Part shown: in pieces, positions 53,727-62,292 of the stretch
Position numbering within the stretch: the first letter of the stretch is position 1
How the letters are laid out: each line of letters opens with the position of its first letter
NCBI GenBank assembly: GCA_963833505.1
Contig: CAWHYG010000005.1
Span: 248,001 to 312,000 of the forward strand
Length of the DNA: 64,000 nucleotides
Reading direction: 5' to 3'
Origin: CAWHYG01 sp963833505
GTDB taxonomy: Bacteria; Eisenbacteria; RBG-16-71-46; CAIMUX01
Translations under genes and position numbers: made by a program
Notes under the pieces: generated by a model
Databases searched by the model: none
Seen by the model: the letters and a program-made list of their open reading frames with translations, nothing else
What the model was told of the DNA's origin: nothing

Positions 53727-55715
53727 TTGTTGGCTGATGCGGCCAGGGCGCTGGGAGCCGGCGGGGCCTCCGTTGAAGGGGAAGGCGTGGCGCGATCGAC
53801 AAGAGGATCGACCGGATCCGAGGCGGGTGTCTCCCTGCCGGACGTCCACGGCACGGTGACGGTTCCGTCCCGGGGACCGACCTGGCGGCGCTGGCTGGCC
53901 GTGACCGGCCCGGCGCTGATGGTCTCAGTCGGGTACATGGATCCCGGGAACTGGGCGACCGACATCGCCGGAGGCAGCCGCTACGAATACCGGCTGCTCT
54001 GGGTCCTCCTCATGTCGAACCTCATCGCGGTGCTCCTGCAGAGCCTGGCCGCGCGACTCGGGATCGTGCGCCGCCGCGATCTCGCCCAGGCCTCGCGCGA
54101 GGAGTTCCCGGCTCCCGTCAATCTCGCCTTGTACGCCCTGGCCGAGATCGCCATCGCCGCCTGCGACCTGGCGGAGGTCCTCGGCTCCGCCATCGCGCTT
54201 CAGCTCCTCTTCCACCTGAGGCTCATCGTGGGCGTGCTCCTCAGCACGCTGGACGTGGTTCTCCTGCTGTTTCTGCTTCGATTCGGAATCCGGAAGCTCG
54301 AGGCGGTGGTCCTTTCCCTGGTCAGCACGATGGGAGTGGCCTTCCTGCTCGAGATCATTCTGGCGAAGCCGGCCTGGAGCACGATGGCGAGCGGATTCGT
54401 TCCGGGGTTCCCGGATGCGGCGGCGATCTACATCTCGGTCGGCATCATCGGGGCGACGGTGATGCCCCACAATCTCTACCTGCACTCCGCGCTGGTGCAG
54501 ACCCGGAGATTCACCGGAGGCCCGGAGGCGACGCGCCGCTCCATCCGGCTCAACACGCTGGATTCGGCCTTCGCGCTCAATCTCGCCTTCTTCGTCAACG
54601 CCGCCATCCTGGTGATGGCCGCGGCGGTCTTCTATCGCCACGGCCAGCGGTCGGTCGCGGAGATCCAGGACGCGTATCGCCTGCTCGAGCCGATCCTGGG
54701 CGCGGCGGTCGCGCCTCTGGCTTTCGCCATCGCCCTTCTGGCTTCAGGGCAAAGCTCCACCGTGACCGGGACGCTGGCCGGCCAGATCGTCATGGAGGGA
54801 TACCTCGACATCCGGATCCGCCCCTGGCTTCGCCGCCTGCTGACCCGATTGGCCGCGGTCGTGCCGGCAACCTTCGTCATTCTCCTCTTCGGCGAGGCCG
54901 CGACGGGAAAACTGCTGATCCTGAGCCAGGTGATCCTCTCGCTGCAGCTTCCCTTTGCGGTCGTTCCTCTCATTCAATTCGTGTCGGATCGCCGGAAAAT
55001 GGGAGAACATGCCATCGGCCCGGTCACCCAGTGGGCGGCGTGGCTGACCGCCCTCGTCATCCTGGGGATGAACATGTGGCTGATCATCCAGACGTCGGGA
55101 GATTGGATCGCCTCCGCGGGGCGATACGGCGGACTGGTCCGGATTCTCCTGCTCCTGGTCGGGGTCGCCCTGGCGGCTCTGCTCGGATGGATCTGGCTGC
55201 ACCCGGTCCTCGACCGGCTTCTTCGCCGGGCGGCGCGGCCCGTGTCCGACGTCCATCGCGAGGCGGCCCCGGGGGTCGTCCTGGCGCCATCGGGCGACGT
55301 CCGCCGGGTGGCCATCGCGCTGGACTTCTCCGGCCGGGAAGAGCGGCTGCTGAACGGGGCCGTGCGCTTTCTCGGATCCGGCCGGCCCCAGGTCGCGCTT
55401 CTGCATGTGAGCGAGAGCGCCTCCGCGCTGGCCTTCGGAAACGAGGCGCTGGACGTGGAATCGCGGACCGATCGCGAGCGGCTCGAAGCCTTCGCGGCCC
55501 CGCTGCGGGCGATGGGCTATGAGGTCGAAACGCGGCTCGGCGCCGGCGATCCCGTGCGGGAGCTGGTGCGCCTGGTCGACGAGTTCGGGGCGGAGCTGGT
55601 CATCCTCGGAGGACACGGTCACCGGGGATTGTCGGACGTGATCCACGGGACGACGGCCGAGGCGCTCCGGCATCGGATCCACGCGAGTCTGCTCGTGATT
55701 CCTCTGGCGGGGTGA
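53727..55715 (+). CDS. NRAMP metal transporter fused to a universal stress domain
   Basis: 662 aa from a TTG at 53727, with GGAGAG upstream. Residues ~55-480 are an NRAMP fold: the helix 1 signature GYMDPGNWATDIAGG (Asp and Asn bind the metal) and the helix 6 region ATVMPHNLYLHS are both intact. From ~525 a UspA domain follows, with VAIALDFSGREERLL, LLHVSESA and the nucleotide-loop-like LVILGGHGHRGLSDVIHGTTAE. Such transporters import Mn2+ or Fe2+ by proton symport, and the cytoplasmic Usp domain may sense nucleotides and gate transport. The gene stands alone. The tandem array starts 120 bases after its stop. Confidence 0.88.
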   Translation: MLADAARALGAGGASVEGEGVARSTRGSTGSEAGVSLPDVHGTVTVPSRGPTWRRWLAVTGPALMVSVGYMDPGNWATDIAGGSRYEYRLLWVLLMSNLIAVLLQSLAARLGIVRRRDLAQASREEFPAPVNLALYALAEIAIAACDLAEVLGSAIALQLLFHLRLIVGVLLSTLDVVLLLFLLRFGIRKLEAVVLSLVSTMGVAFLLEIILAKPAWSTMASGFVPGFPDAAAIYISVGIIGATVMPHNLYLHSALVQTRRFTGGPEATRRSIRLNTLDSAFALNLAFFVNAAILVMAAAVFYRHGQRSVAEIQDAYRLLEPILGAAVAPLAFAIALLASGQSSTVTGTLAGQIVMEGYLDIRIRPWLRRLLTRLAAVVPATFVILLFGEAATGKLLILSQVILSLQLPFAVVPLIQFVSDRRKMGEHAIGPVTQWAAWLTALVILGMNMWLIIQTSGDWIASAGRYGGLVRILLLLVGVALAALLGWIWLHPVLDRLLRRAARPVSDVHREAAPGVVLAPSGDVRRVAIALDFSGREERLLNGAVRFLGSGRPQVALLHVSESASALAFGNEALDVESRTDRERLEAFAAPLRAMGYEVETRLGAGDPVRELVRLVDEFGAELVILGGHGHRGLSDVIHGTTAEALRHRIHASLLVIPLAG

Positions 55716-55834
55716 GGGGAGTCGGGTGGGAATGGATCGCTTTCGTGGCGGAGGCCGGACATCGGAGCCTTGGTTTCCGAACGGAGACGGGGAGAAATCC
55801 ACCTCGATTTATGAGACGAGCCCCTCACGCGGAG

Positions 55835-56375
55835 GTGGACCGTGTTGGACGACCGCGGCGGCGCACCCAAGCTTGGGTGGACCGCTTCACACGACCGCGG
55901 CGGCGTACCCAAGCTTGGGTGGACCGCTTCACTCGACCGCAGCGGCGTACCTAAGCTTGGGTGGACCGCTTCACACGACCGCGGCGGCGTACCCAAGCTT
56001 GGGTGGACCGCTTCACACGACCGCAGCGGCGTACCCAAGCTTGGGTGGACCGCTTCACACGACCGCGGCGGCGTACCCAAGCTTGGGTGGACCGCTTCAC
56101 ACGACCGCAGCGGCGTACCTAAGCTTGGGTGGACCGCTTCATACGACCGAGGCGTCGTACCCAAGCTTGGGTGGACCGCTTCACACGACCGCGGCGGCGT
56201 ACCCAAGCTTGGGTGGACCGCTTCACACGACCGCGGCGGCGTACCCAAGCTTGGGTGGACCGCTTCACACGACCGCGGCGGCGTACCCAAGCTTAGGTGG
56301 ACCGCTTCACATGACCGAGGCGTCGTACCCAAGCTTGGGTGGACCGCTTCACACGACCGAGGCGGCGTACCCAAC
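55835..56375. repeat. 42-bp tandem array with a palindrome in every unit
   Basis: Twelve consecutive 42-bp units plus partial ends. Each contains the 14-bp palindrome ACCCAAGCTTGGGT (HindIII core); the starts fall at 55865, 55907, 55949 and so on every 42 bases to 56327. Units 3 and 7 carry CCTAAGCTT and unit 11 has CTTAGGT; the rest of the palindromes are intact. The spacer between palindromes varies at a few positions (GCGGCGGC, GCAGCGGC, GAGGCGTC). Because 42 is a multiple of three, frames stay open on both strands, but substitutions show no clear purifying pattern in any, so a protein is not supported. It lies between the NRAMP and phosphatase-like genes. Confidence 0.85.
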
Positions 56376-56462
56376 GGCTGGCCTTGGCCTTGAGGGCGGC
56401 ACGTGTTGGTCCTTGGGGTTGGCAAGCCCGGTTCTCCCCGCCGGCCGGGGCCTCGGGGGGGG

Positions 56463-57335
56463 TCAACGAGGCGGCCCGGGCCTCGCGCCGCGAAATCCGT
56501 AGAAGTGGCTCACCTCCATGTCCTCGGGGATGTCCTCGCCGTGATCGCCGCGCCCGGTATGGGGATCGATGTGGGCGCCGTGATCGGGCGCGCACAGGTA
56601 GAACCGATCCCGCCCCGCCCAGGCCCGCTCCGCGGCCGCCGTCAGCATTTCGAGCGATTGGACATGTCGGTGGAGAGCGCCGACCGCGGCCGGACTGAAG
56701 GGATCCTCCGCGTGGAGCGCGTCGTCGTACTCCTGGTGGTAGGCGACAATCACGCGATGCCGGCCGTCGTCGAGCAGATCCAGCGCCAGCCGCGTGACCT
56801 CGGCGTCATCGGCTCCGCTCAGGTGTTCCACTCCGCTGCCCCGAAAGATCAGATCCATGCTGGAGTCCCGCACCGAAACCAGCGCCGTGGCGCACCCCTC
56901 CCGGGCCAGGGCGTGAAAGAGCGTATCGCAGGCGAGCACCGGCCGTTCGTAGCGGCGGATTCCGTGAAGGTCGGGGGCGGCGCCGGTGAACATGGAAGCG
57001 AAGCAGACGGGGGTCTTGGGAGGCACCATCGATCGCAGGGGGATCTCCACCGGGAGGAGCGCTCGGACCCGGCGGAAGAGATCGGGAAAGCGCGGCTGAA
57101 GGAACCGTCCGACGGCGTCGGGCAGATAGATCAGGGCAGAACGCGAAACGCCGGCTTCGAGGCCCCCCTGGTCACTCCATGCGTCCGAGGCCGCCCGCAG
57201 GACCGGCGCGAGGGGCTCGCCCCGCGCCAGCAAGGGGGGAGCCAGTCCCAGCAGGCGTGCTACGGTGGGGGCGACGGAGGTGAGGTTCTCCGCCGGTCCC
57301 GCACCGGGATTGGGGTCGTTCCGGGTCGCCGTCAA
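56463..57335 (-). CDS. Alkaline phosphatase-superfamily protein (phosphodiesterase-like, uncharacterised)
   Basis: 290 aa from a TTG at 57335. The opening NLTSVAPTVARLLGLAPP is the family's N-terminal element. FASMFTGAAPDLHGI holds the likely nucleophile Thr, and YHQEYDDALH and CAPDHGAHIDPHTG supply Asp and His metal ligands; the end is EDMEVSHFYGF. I recognise the layout of a small family annotated as type I phosphodiesterase/ectonucleotide pyrophosphatase-like, without a proven substrate. No signal peptide is visible, so it is probably cytoplasmic. The tandem array lies 88 bases downstream of its stop. Confidence 0.72.
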   Translation of the reverse strand: MTATRNDPNPGAGPAENLTSVAPTVARLLGLAPPLLARGEPLAPVLRAASDAWSDQGGLEAGVSRSALIYLPDAVGRFLQPRFPDLFRRVRALLPVEIPLRSMVPPKTPVCFASMFTGAAPDLHGIRRYERPVLACDTLFHALAREGCATALVSVRDSSMDLIFRGSGVEHLSGADDAEVTRLALDLLDDGRHRVIVAYHQEYDDALHAEDPFSPAAVGALHRHVQSLEMLTAAAERAWAGRDRFYLCAPDHGAHIDPHTGRGDHGEDIPEDMEVSHFYGFRGARPGPPR

Positions 57336-57822
57336 TCTCCTTCTTGGTCCAGTCTTGATTTCACCTCGTGCCCGATTTCATCGGCGCGGTGTCGCGCCTG
57401 CCGGCGCGCCGCGTCCTCCTCCTGTCCCCCACCGTCCCGGGAGCGGCGTTCAATCGGCCCTCGAGATCGGGTTCCAGTGTAGCGACGAGGGTTCCGGCGC
57501 TCGAGGGAAGATTTCCTTGTCGGTCGCGGATCTTCCGATCCTCCGGATCGCCTCCACGATAACCTCCGCCCGTTGGACCCCGACGAATCGAACGGGATCA
57601 TTGATCACGATCTTGGGAACGCGGGCGGGACTTCGAACCCGGAAGGCACAGCTCGATTCCTGACCGGACGGAGGACATCGATGCACGGGTCTACTACTGT
57701 GCAATAGCCCGATGTGGCCAGGATCTCCGGAAATCGCTGGTCGAAGGATGTGGAACCCGCAGGCCTTTCCGTCCAGCGTTTTCCCGCGTCGCATCATCGC
57801 ATCCCAGCTTCGGGCCAGGCCG
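57336..57822. other. Gene-free stretch
   Basis: 487 bases with no convincing coding frame, repeat or RNA. Open frames here are not supported by composition or motifs. Confidence 0.35.
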
Positions 57823-58944
57823 TCAGTTGAAGCTCCAGGCCACCGCTTGTTCGTTTCCGGCGTCGTTCCAGGCCATCCCCACGACCTTGTCTCCACCGGC
57901 GGACACGTCGTTGGCCTGGCAGTTCAGATACGGCGTCCCGTTGGGCTGGTTCGGCATCGGGAGCTCAACCAAAGCGTCATTGGGGCCGCCGCCGGCCGTG
58001 CCCACCGTCAGAGGCCAATAGAGCGCGTGCGTGTGCTGGTCCTTACTGCTGACTCCGCTTCCCACCACGGCGTTACCGTTCGTTCCATTCGCTGCGGATG
58101 ACGTATACCCTTTGGTCGGGTGGAGATCAGCGCCGGCACCGTCCCACAGCCAGTAAAAGGCGTGGCTGTTGCTGAGCGAAGGGCCGGTGCCAATCACCCC
58201 GCATGCAATCCACCGGAACGTGTCGTTGACCTTTCCCCCAGTGAACCCGCCGCTGTACCAAGGCACGATGAGCGATGGGTTCACGGGACCCAGGTGCCAG
58301 AGGGCTGGCTGGGGAGAGCCACCCGTATTGACCACGTAACCCCCGATGAGCTGGGTGTCGATCGACGTCGCAGATCCGGAGACATACTGGTTGCCATTGC
58401 TATCCGTCAACGACAGGGCCGTGGGCGTGGTCCCGGTCCAGAAGTAGGGCAGGGACGGACCATTGATACTGGACCAGAGGTCGCCGACCGTGGTCTCGAC
58501 TCCGCCGGCGATGCCCTCGTAGCCATTTGTGTCATTGGCAGTGGTCTCAGTGGAACCGTTGGGAGCAGTGAGGACAAAGGGTCCGGTCCAGGACCCGTTC
58601 CATCTCCACAGGCACGACCACCATTGGTGGTTGGTGTCACGGACCACACCACATGCGGTTCGACTCCGAACTCCATAGCACTGCGACTCATAGTAGTAGG
58701 GGCTTCCCAGCGGCAACGGCACTGTCCACGGTGGATTGCCACCATTGAAGGAGCCGGGGTCGAACTGGGTTGCGTAGGATCGGCCGGCACCGCTCTGTTT
58801 GTTGTAATCGCACCCGACATAGAGCCTCGCGCTGGAGAAGTCTGCATCTTCCGCGCAGGCGTGTATGTGGGATTCGTAGCTTGTCGCAGTCGGCACGATG
58901 GTGACGACCCTCCAGTCGCCCGCAAGCTGCGCTCGGGCCGCCGC

Positions 58945-58952
58945 TGCCGCGC
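58945..58952. repeat. Left target duplication of the IS256 element
   Basis: TGCCGCGC here and at 60523-60530 flank the element. The preceding base (C) also matches, so 9 bp could be read. Confidence 0.75.
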
Positions 58953-60522
58953 GGTTCCGTCCCGGAACTTGTTGAAAAAGGAGAATGGCGTATTCTCCGG
59001 GTGACATAACCCAAAGTCCACAATGGACTTATCAGGAGGAATACGCCATGAAAGATTCTACCGCAGAGTTGCTCTCTCCGCCACGGAATTTCCTGGATCT
59101 GGAGACGCTGATTCGGGGCCGGATCCGGGACGTGATCAAGGCGATCCTGGAGGAGGAGCTGGCCTCGGCCCTGGGGGCGGCCAGCCATGAACGGGTTCCG
59201 GAACGACGAGGCTATCGTCATGGAACCCGGCCGCCGCGCACGTTGGTGACCTCGCTGGGGCCGACGGAGATCGCGATGCCTCGTGGGCGGTTGCAGACAC
59301 CGGAGGGAACCAAGGAGTTCTCCAGCCGGATCGTGCGGCGCTACGAACGCCGGACCCGGCGGGTGGACGCGGCTCTGATCACGAGCTACCTGGTGGGAGC
59401 GAACACGCGGAAGGTGCGTTTGGCCCTGGCTCCGCTGTTGGAAGGGACGGCCCTTTCCCGGAGCGCGATTTCCCGGGTGGTGCAACGGCTGCAAGCGCTC
59501 TTCCAGGCCTGGCGGGAGCGAGACCTGGGTCCGGAGCAGTACCGCCTGGTGATCCTGGACGGAATCCGCGTGCCGGTGCGTTTGGCTCGGCGGGTGGTCA
59601 AGGTTCCGGTGCAGGCCGTGATCGGGGTGAAGGAGTCGGGGGAAAAGGACCTGCTGGAGTTGCGCCTGGCGCCGAGCGAGAGCCTGAAGTCGTGGGAAGG
59701 GGTGGTGGAAGGGCTGAAGCGGCGTGGATTGACCGCCCCGGTCCTGGTGATGCTGGACGGCAATGCGGGCCTGATCCGCTCGGTGCGGGAAGCCTGGCCG
59801 GCGACGCAGATCCAGCGTTGCACCCGGCACAAGCTGGACAACCTCCTGAGCAAGGCTCCCAAGCACTGCCACGACGAGCTGCAGCGGGACTACGCTGCCA
59901 TCACCCACGCCGACGATCGGGAAGCGGCGGACAAAGCCTACGACGCTTTTCTGCGAAAGTGGCAGAGGCTGGTTCCGGAGGTGGCGGTCAGCCTGCAGGA
60001 ATCCGGAACCGAACTCCTGACCTTTTACAACTTCCCGGCGGAAATGTGGAAGAGTCTGCGGACCACAAACATGATCGAGCGGGTAAACGAGGAGTTCCGG
60101 CGGCGGATCAAGACCCAAGGGTCCTTTCCCAAAGAGAGCGCGGCGTTGATCCTGATCTACGGGCTGCTGGCCTCCGGAACCGTCCGCCTGCGAAAGATCG
60201 ACGGCTATCACAAGCTGGCCGAGTACCTGGCTCGGCAGGAGAGGAAGCGCGCGTGAGTTCCCTCGCTCTTCATCAGGTCCACCAAGAGCGTGATCGGGGG
60301 GATGGTACAGATCAGACCCAATCGCGATCGCGCCTCCTGGGGGCTCTGGTGAAGCCGGCCTCCCGCTCGAACAGCTTGTACAGGTCAGAACCCGATCGAT
60401 GGGTATGGGCAGGAGAAGAAAGGGCGAAGAGGAATCGCTGGAAGAAAAGGACCGATGGAAGTACGCTTCAGAGGCTCCGGAGGCTACGTCAGACACTTTT
60501 CAACAAGACCCGGGACGCCGCC
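58953..60522 (+). mobile_element. IS256-family insertion sequence, complete
   Basis: 1570 bp, bounded by 26-bp imperfect inverted repeats: left GGTTCCGTCCCGGAAC... and right (reverse) GGCGGCGTCCCGGGTC..., with 21 of 26 matching and the inner CTTGTTGAAAA identical. Flanks carry the 8-bp duplication TGCCGCGC. It encodes one transposase (59048-60256). The 266 bases after the transposase hold no gene I can name. Confidence 0.85.
59048..60256 (+). CDS. IS256-family transposase
   Basis: 402 aa from the ATG at 59048, with AGGAGGAA upstream. IS256/Mutator-type features: the N-terminal LEEELASALGA and HERVPERRGYRHGT, then the DDE residues in LVILDGIRVP, VLVMLDGNAG and TTNMIERVNEEFRRR (the Glu). No frameshift or stop is seen, so the element may still be active. 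It sits inside the signal-peptide region of a minus-strand gene. Confidence 0.92.
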   Translation: MKDSTAELLSPPRNFLDLETLIRGRIRDVIKAILEEELASALGAASHERVPERRGYRHGTRPPRTLVTSLGPTEIAMPRGRLQTPEGTKEFSSRIVRRYERRTRRVDAALITSYLVGANTRKVRLALAPLLEGTALSRSAISRVVQRLQALFQAWRERDLGPEQYRLVILDGIRVPVRLARRVVKVPVQAVIGVKESGEKDLLELRLAPSESLKSWEGVVEGLKRRGLTAPVLVMLDGNAGLIRSVREAWPATQIQRCTRHKLDNLLSKAPKHCHDELQRDYAAITHADDREAADKAYDAFLRKWQRLVPEVAVSLQESGTELLTFYNFPAEMWKSLRTTNMIERVNEEFRRRIKTQGSFPKESAALILIYGLLASGTVRLRKIDGYHKLAEYLARQERKRA

Positions 60523-60530
60523 TGCCGCGC
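60523..60530. repeat. Right target duplication of the IS256 element
   Basis: TGCCGCGC, second copy, adjoining the right inverted repeat. Confidence 0.75.
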
Positions 60531-60562
60531 TGAGAGAGAGCACCGTCGCGATGATCAGCTTC

Positions 60563-60570
60563 TGAAATCT
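60563..60570. repeat. Left target duplication of the ISL3 element
   Basis: TGAAATCT here and at 61999-62006; 8 bp is the standard for ISL3. In the ancestral gene it encodes RF plus the start of the next codon of the signal peptide. Confidence 0.8.
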
Positions 60571-61998
60571 GGCGCCTCTCGGAATCCCGTAATGATTGGG
60601 TTTGAGGCCGGATTCGGCTGCTGAGGAAGGAGTTGCGGAAAGAGAACTCCTGGTTTCCCCTGGTGTCTTCTTCGTCCAAGAAGGAGGGCACCAATGAGTG
60701 GCCAGGAGTACCTGGAGGGTGTCAGAACCCTCTGGAGTCTGCAAGGGTTTGGCGTCAAGGAAGTGGAGATCGACGAGGTGGATGCGGGCGACGGGCGATA
60801 CCGCGTGATCAAGCGGATCTTTCTCCTGGACCGACGGAAGTTCCACTACTGCCCGGAGTGCGGGAAGGCGCATCGGGAAGGACTGTTTCAGGAGGCGGAA
60901 GAACGAAGTTGGCGGGAGCGCTCGATGGGAGACTTCGAGACCTGGGTGGTCTACGCACCTTGGCGGATCTCCTGCTGTGGTGGCACACGGGTGGAACGTC
61001 TTCCGTGGGAGGCGGCCGGCCACCGGATGACTCGACACTTCTTCGATCTGGTGGCAGCCCTTTGTCGTCGACTCCCCATCTCCGCGGTTGCCCAGATGGC
61101 CGGGGTTTCGTGGGACACAGTGGCCCGGATCGACAAGGAGTCGATCGAGATGGGGCTCGGCGGGTCGTCTCCTTCGTTGCAAGGCGTTCGTTGGATCGGC
61201 GTGGACGAAGTGACTCGAACCGGGGGGCACGTCTATTTCACGGTGGTCACGGACCTCGAGAAGGGGCGGGTCATTTGGGTCGGCGAAGGGAAAAAGGAGG
61301 AGAGCTTGGCGGCTTTCTTCCGAGAACTGGGGCCGAAGGGACGGCGAAAGATCGTTGGGGTGATCAGCGACTTGGGGCCGGCCTATCTGGCTGCGATTGC
61401 GGCGGCCATCCCGAAAGCCATTCATTTGCTTGACCGCTTTCACATTATCCAGTGGGTGAACGAGGCGGTGGAGAAGATCCGCCGGCAGACCTTCGGAGGC
61501 GCTCCCCAGGATGACGTCGGACGAAAATTCAAGGTGAAGAAGTGGATGTTGCTTCGAGCCTACGAGGCACTCGATCTCGGACAGAAGCGGCTCCTGGGAA
61601 GGCTCCTGGCCCGGAACCGTACTCTCCAACGGGCCTATCTGCTGAAGGAGAACCTGCGTGGAATCTTCAACTATCCCTGGATCCGCCTCGGTGCCCTCCG
61701 GAACGCACTGTTGAACTGGTGCCGGATCGCGGTCCGTAGCCGCCTGCGTCCTCTTGTGCAGGTGGGGTATCGCTTGAGGGAGAACCTGGAGAAGCTGATG
61801 GGTGGCTTCGAGCATCCGATCAAGATGGGCTTCATCGAATCGATCAACGGCCTAATCGGCCAGCTCCGGCGCCAGGCTCGGGGCTACCGTGATCCCGAGT
61901 ACTTCAAGCTCAAGATCTACCAGCGCTGCTCTCTTCACGATGACCCCTGGGCCCAAATCGTCCTATGACCCTGATTCCACTGAAAATCGAGAGGAGCC
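60571..61998 (+). mobile_element. ISL3-family insertion sequence, complete
   Basis: 1428 bp. The ends are imperfect inverted repeats: left GGCGCCTCTCGGAATCCCGT and right (reverse) GGCTCCTCTCGATTTTCAGT, with 14 of the first 20 matching. The 8-bp duplication is TGAAATCT on both sides. A single transposase is encoded. It lies only 48 bp from the IS256 end. Confidence 0.85.
60694..61968 (+). CDS. ISL3-family transposase
   Basis: 424 aa from the ATG at 60694 (GGAGGG upstream). The N-terminal zinc-finger-like CPECGKAH and HTH region (CRRLPISAVAQMAGVSWDTV) bind the ends. The DDE catalytic Asp residues are in WIGVDEVTR and GVISDLGPAY, and the Glu is in MGFIESINGL. The frame is intact, so this element may still be active. 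Confidence 0.92.
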   Translation: MSGQEYLEGVRTLWSLQGFGVKEVEIDEVDAGDGRYRVIKRIFLLDRRKFHYCPECGKAHREGLFQEAEERSWRERSMGDFETWVVYAPWRISCCGGTRVERLPWEAAGHRMTRHFFDLVAALCRRLPISAVAQMAGVSWDTVARIDKESIEMGLGGSSPSLQGVRWIGVDEVTRTGGHVYFTVVTDLEKGRVIWVGEGKKEESLAAFFRELGPKGRRKIVGVISDLGPAYLAAIAAAIPKAIHLLDRFHIIQWVNEAVEKIRRQTFGGAPQDDVGRKFKVKKWMLLRAYEALDLGQKRLLGRLLARNRTLQRAYLLKENLRGIFNYPWIRLGALRNALLNWCRIAVRSRLRPLVQVGYRLRENLEKLMGGFEHPIKMGFIESINGLIGQLRRQARGYRDPEYFKLKIYQRCSLHDDPWAQIVL

Positions 61999-62006
61999 TG
62001 AAATCT
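61999..62006. repeat. Right target duplication of the ISL3 element
   Basis: TGAAATCT, second copy. It adjoins CAT (62007-62009), one of the two in-frame start codons of the ancestral gene on the minus strand. Confidence 0.8.
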
Positions 62007-62292
62007 CATGGTCATGAAGGAGCCAACCAGATTCTCACGGAAGCGGCCCCGAGACGTTTCATTTGTGAAAGAATGTACAATGAGCAGGATGAGCTTATCT
62101 GTCGCAGTCGCTGAATGAATTGACCTTCGGGCCAACCGGAAACTACAGTCGGTGTGTACGATGCCGTCTTGCGCCAAGTGATCCGAGTGAGGAAGTGATG
62201 TACGAAGAGGGGGAACGGCGGGGAGATCGGGGAGCGGTGTTCCACCATCCCACAACTTTGGTCCCTATGCCGTCCTGGCAACCACGCAGCTC

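Larger units (their letters stand above)
57823..62015 (-). pseudogene. Secreted HAF-like beta-propeller protein, interrupted by two IS elements
   Basis: The 375-residue mature body (57823-58952) reads from AAAAARAQLAGDWRVV to a normal stop. It has repeated units such as WSSINGPSLPYFW and LWHLGPVNP, resembling exported HAF/Kelch-like repeat proteins. Its 5' end is missing because IS256 and ISL3 elements lie in it. Removing 58953-60522 and 60571-61998, with one copy of each 8-bp duplication, gives an uninterrupted frame from the ATG at 62015. The new N-terminus MTMRFQKLIIATVLSLSA joins the poly-Ala run and ends in ARA|Q, a perfect Sec signal peptide. The ancestral protein was 392 aa. The copy here is inactive. 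Confidence 0.78.

Noticed and set aside
53145..53849. Small frames on both strands between the regulator and the NRAMP gene
   Set aside because: No RBS, no similarity and overlapping frames on both strands; best regarded as non-coding.
55619..56502. Long open frames across the 42-bp array on both strands (14-residue repeat proteins)
   Set aside because: They follow from a unit length divisible by three with no stop in it. Substitutions between units are not biased to synonymous changes in any frame, and no signal peptide or RBS supports a start.
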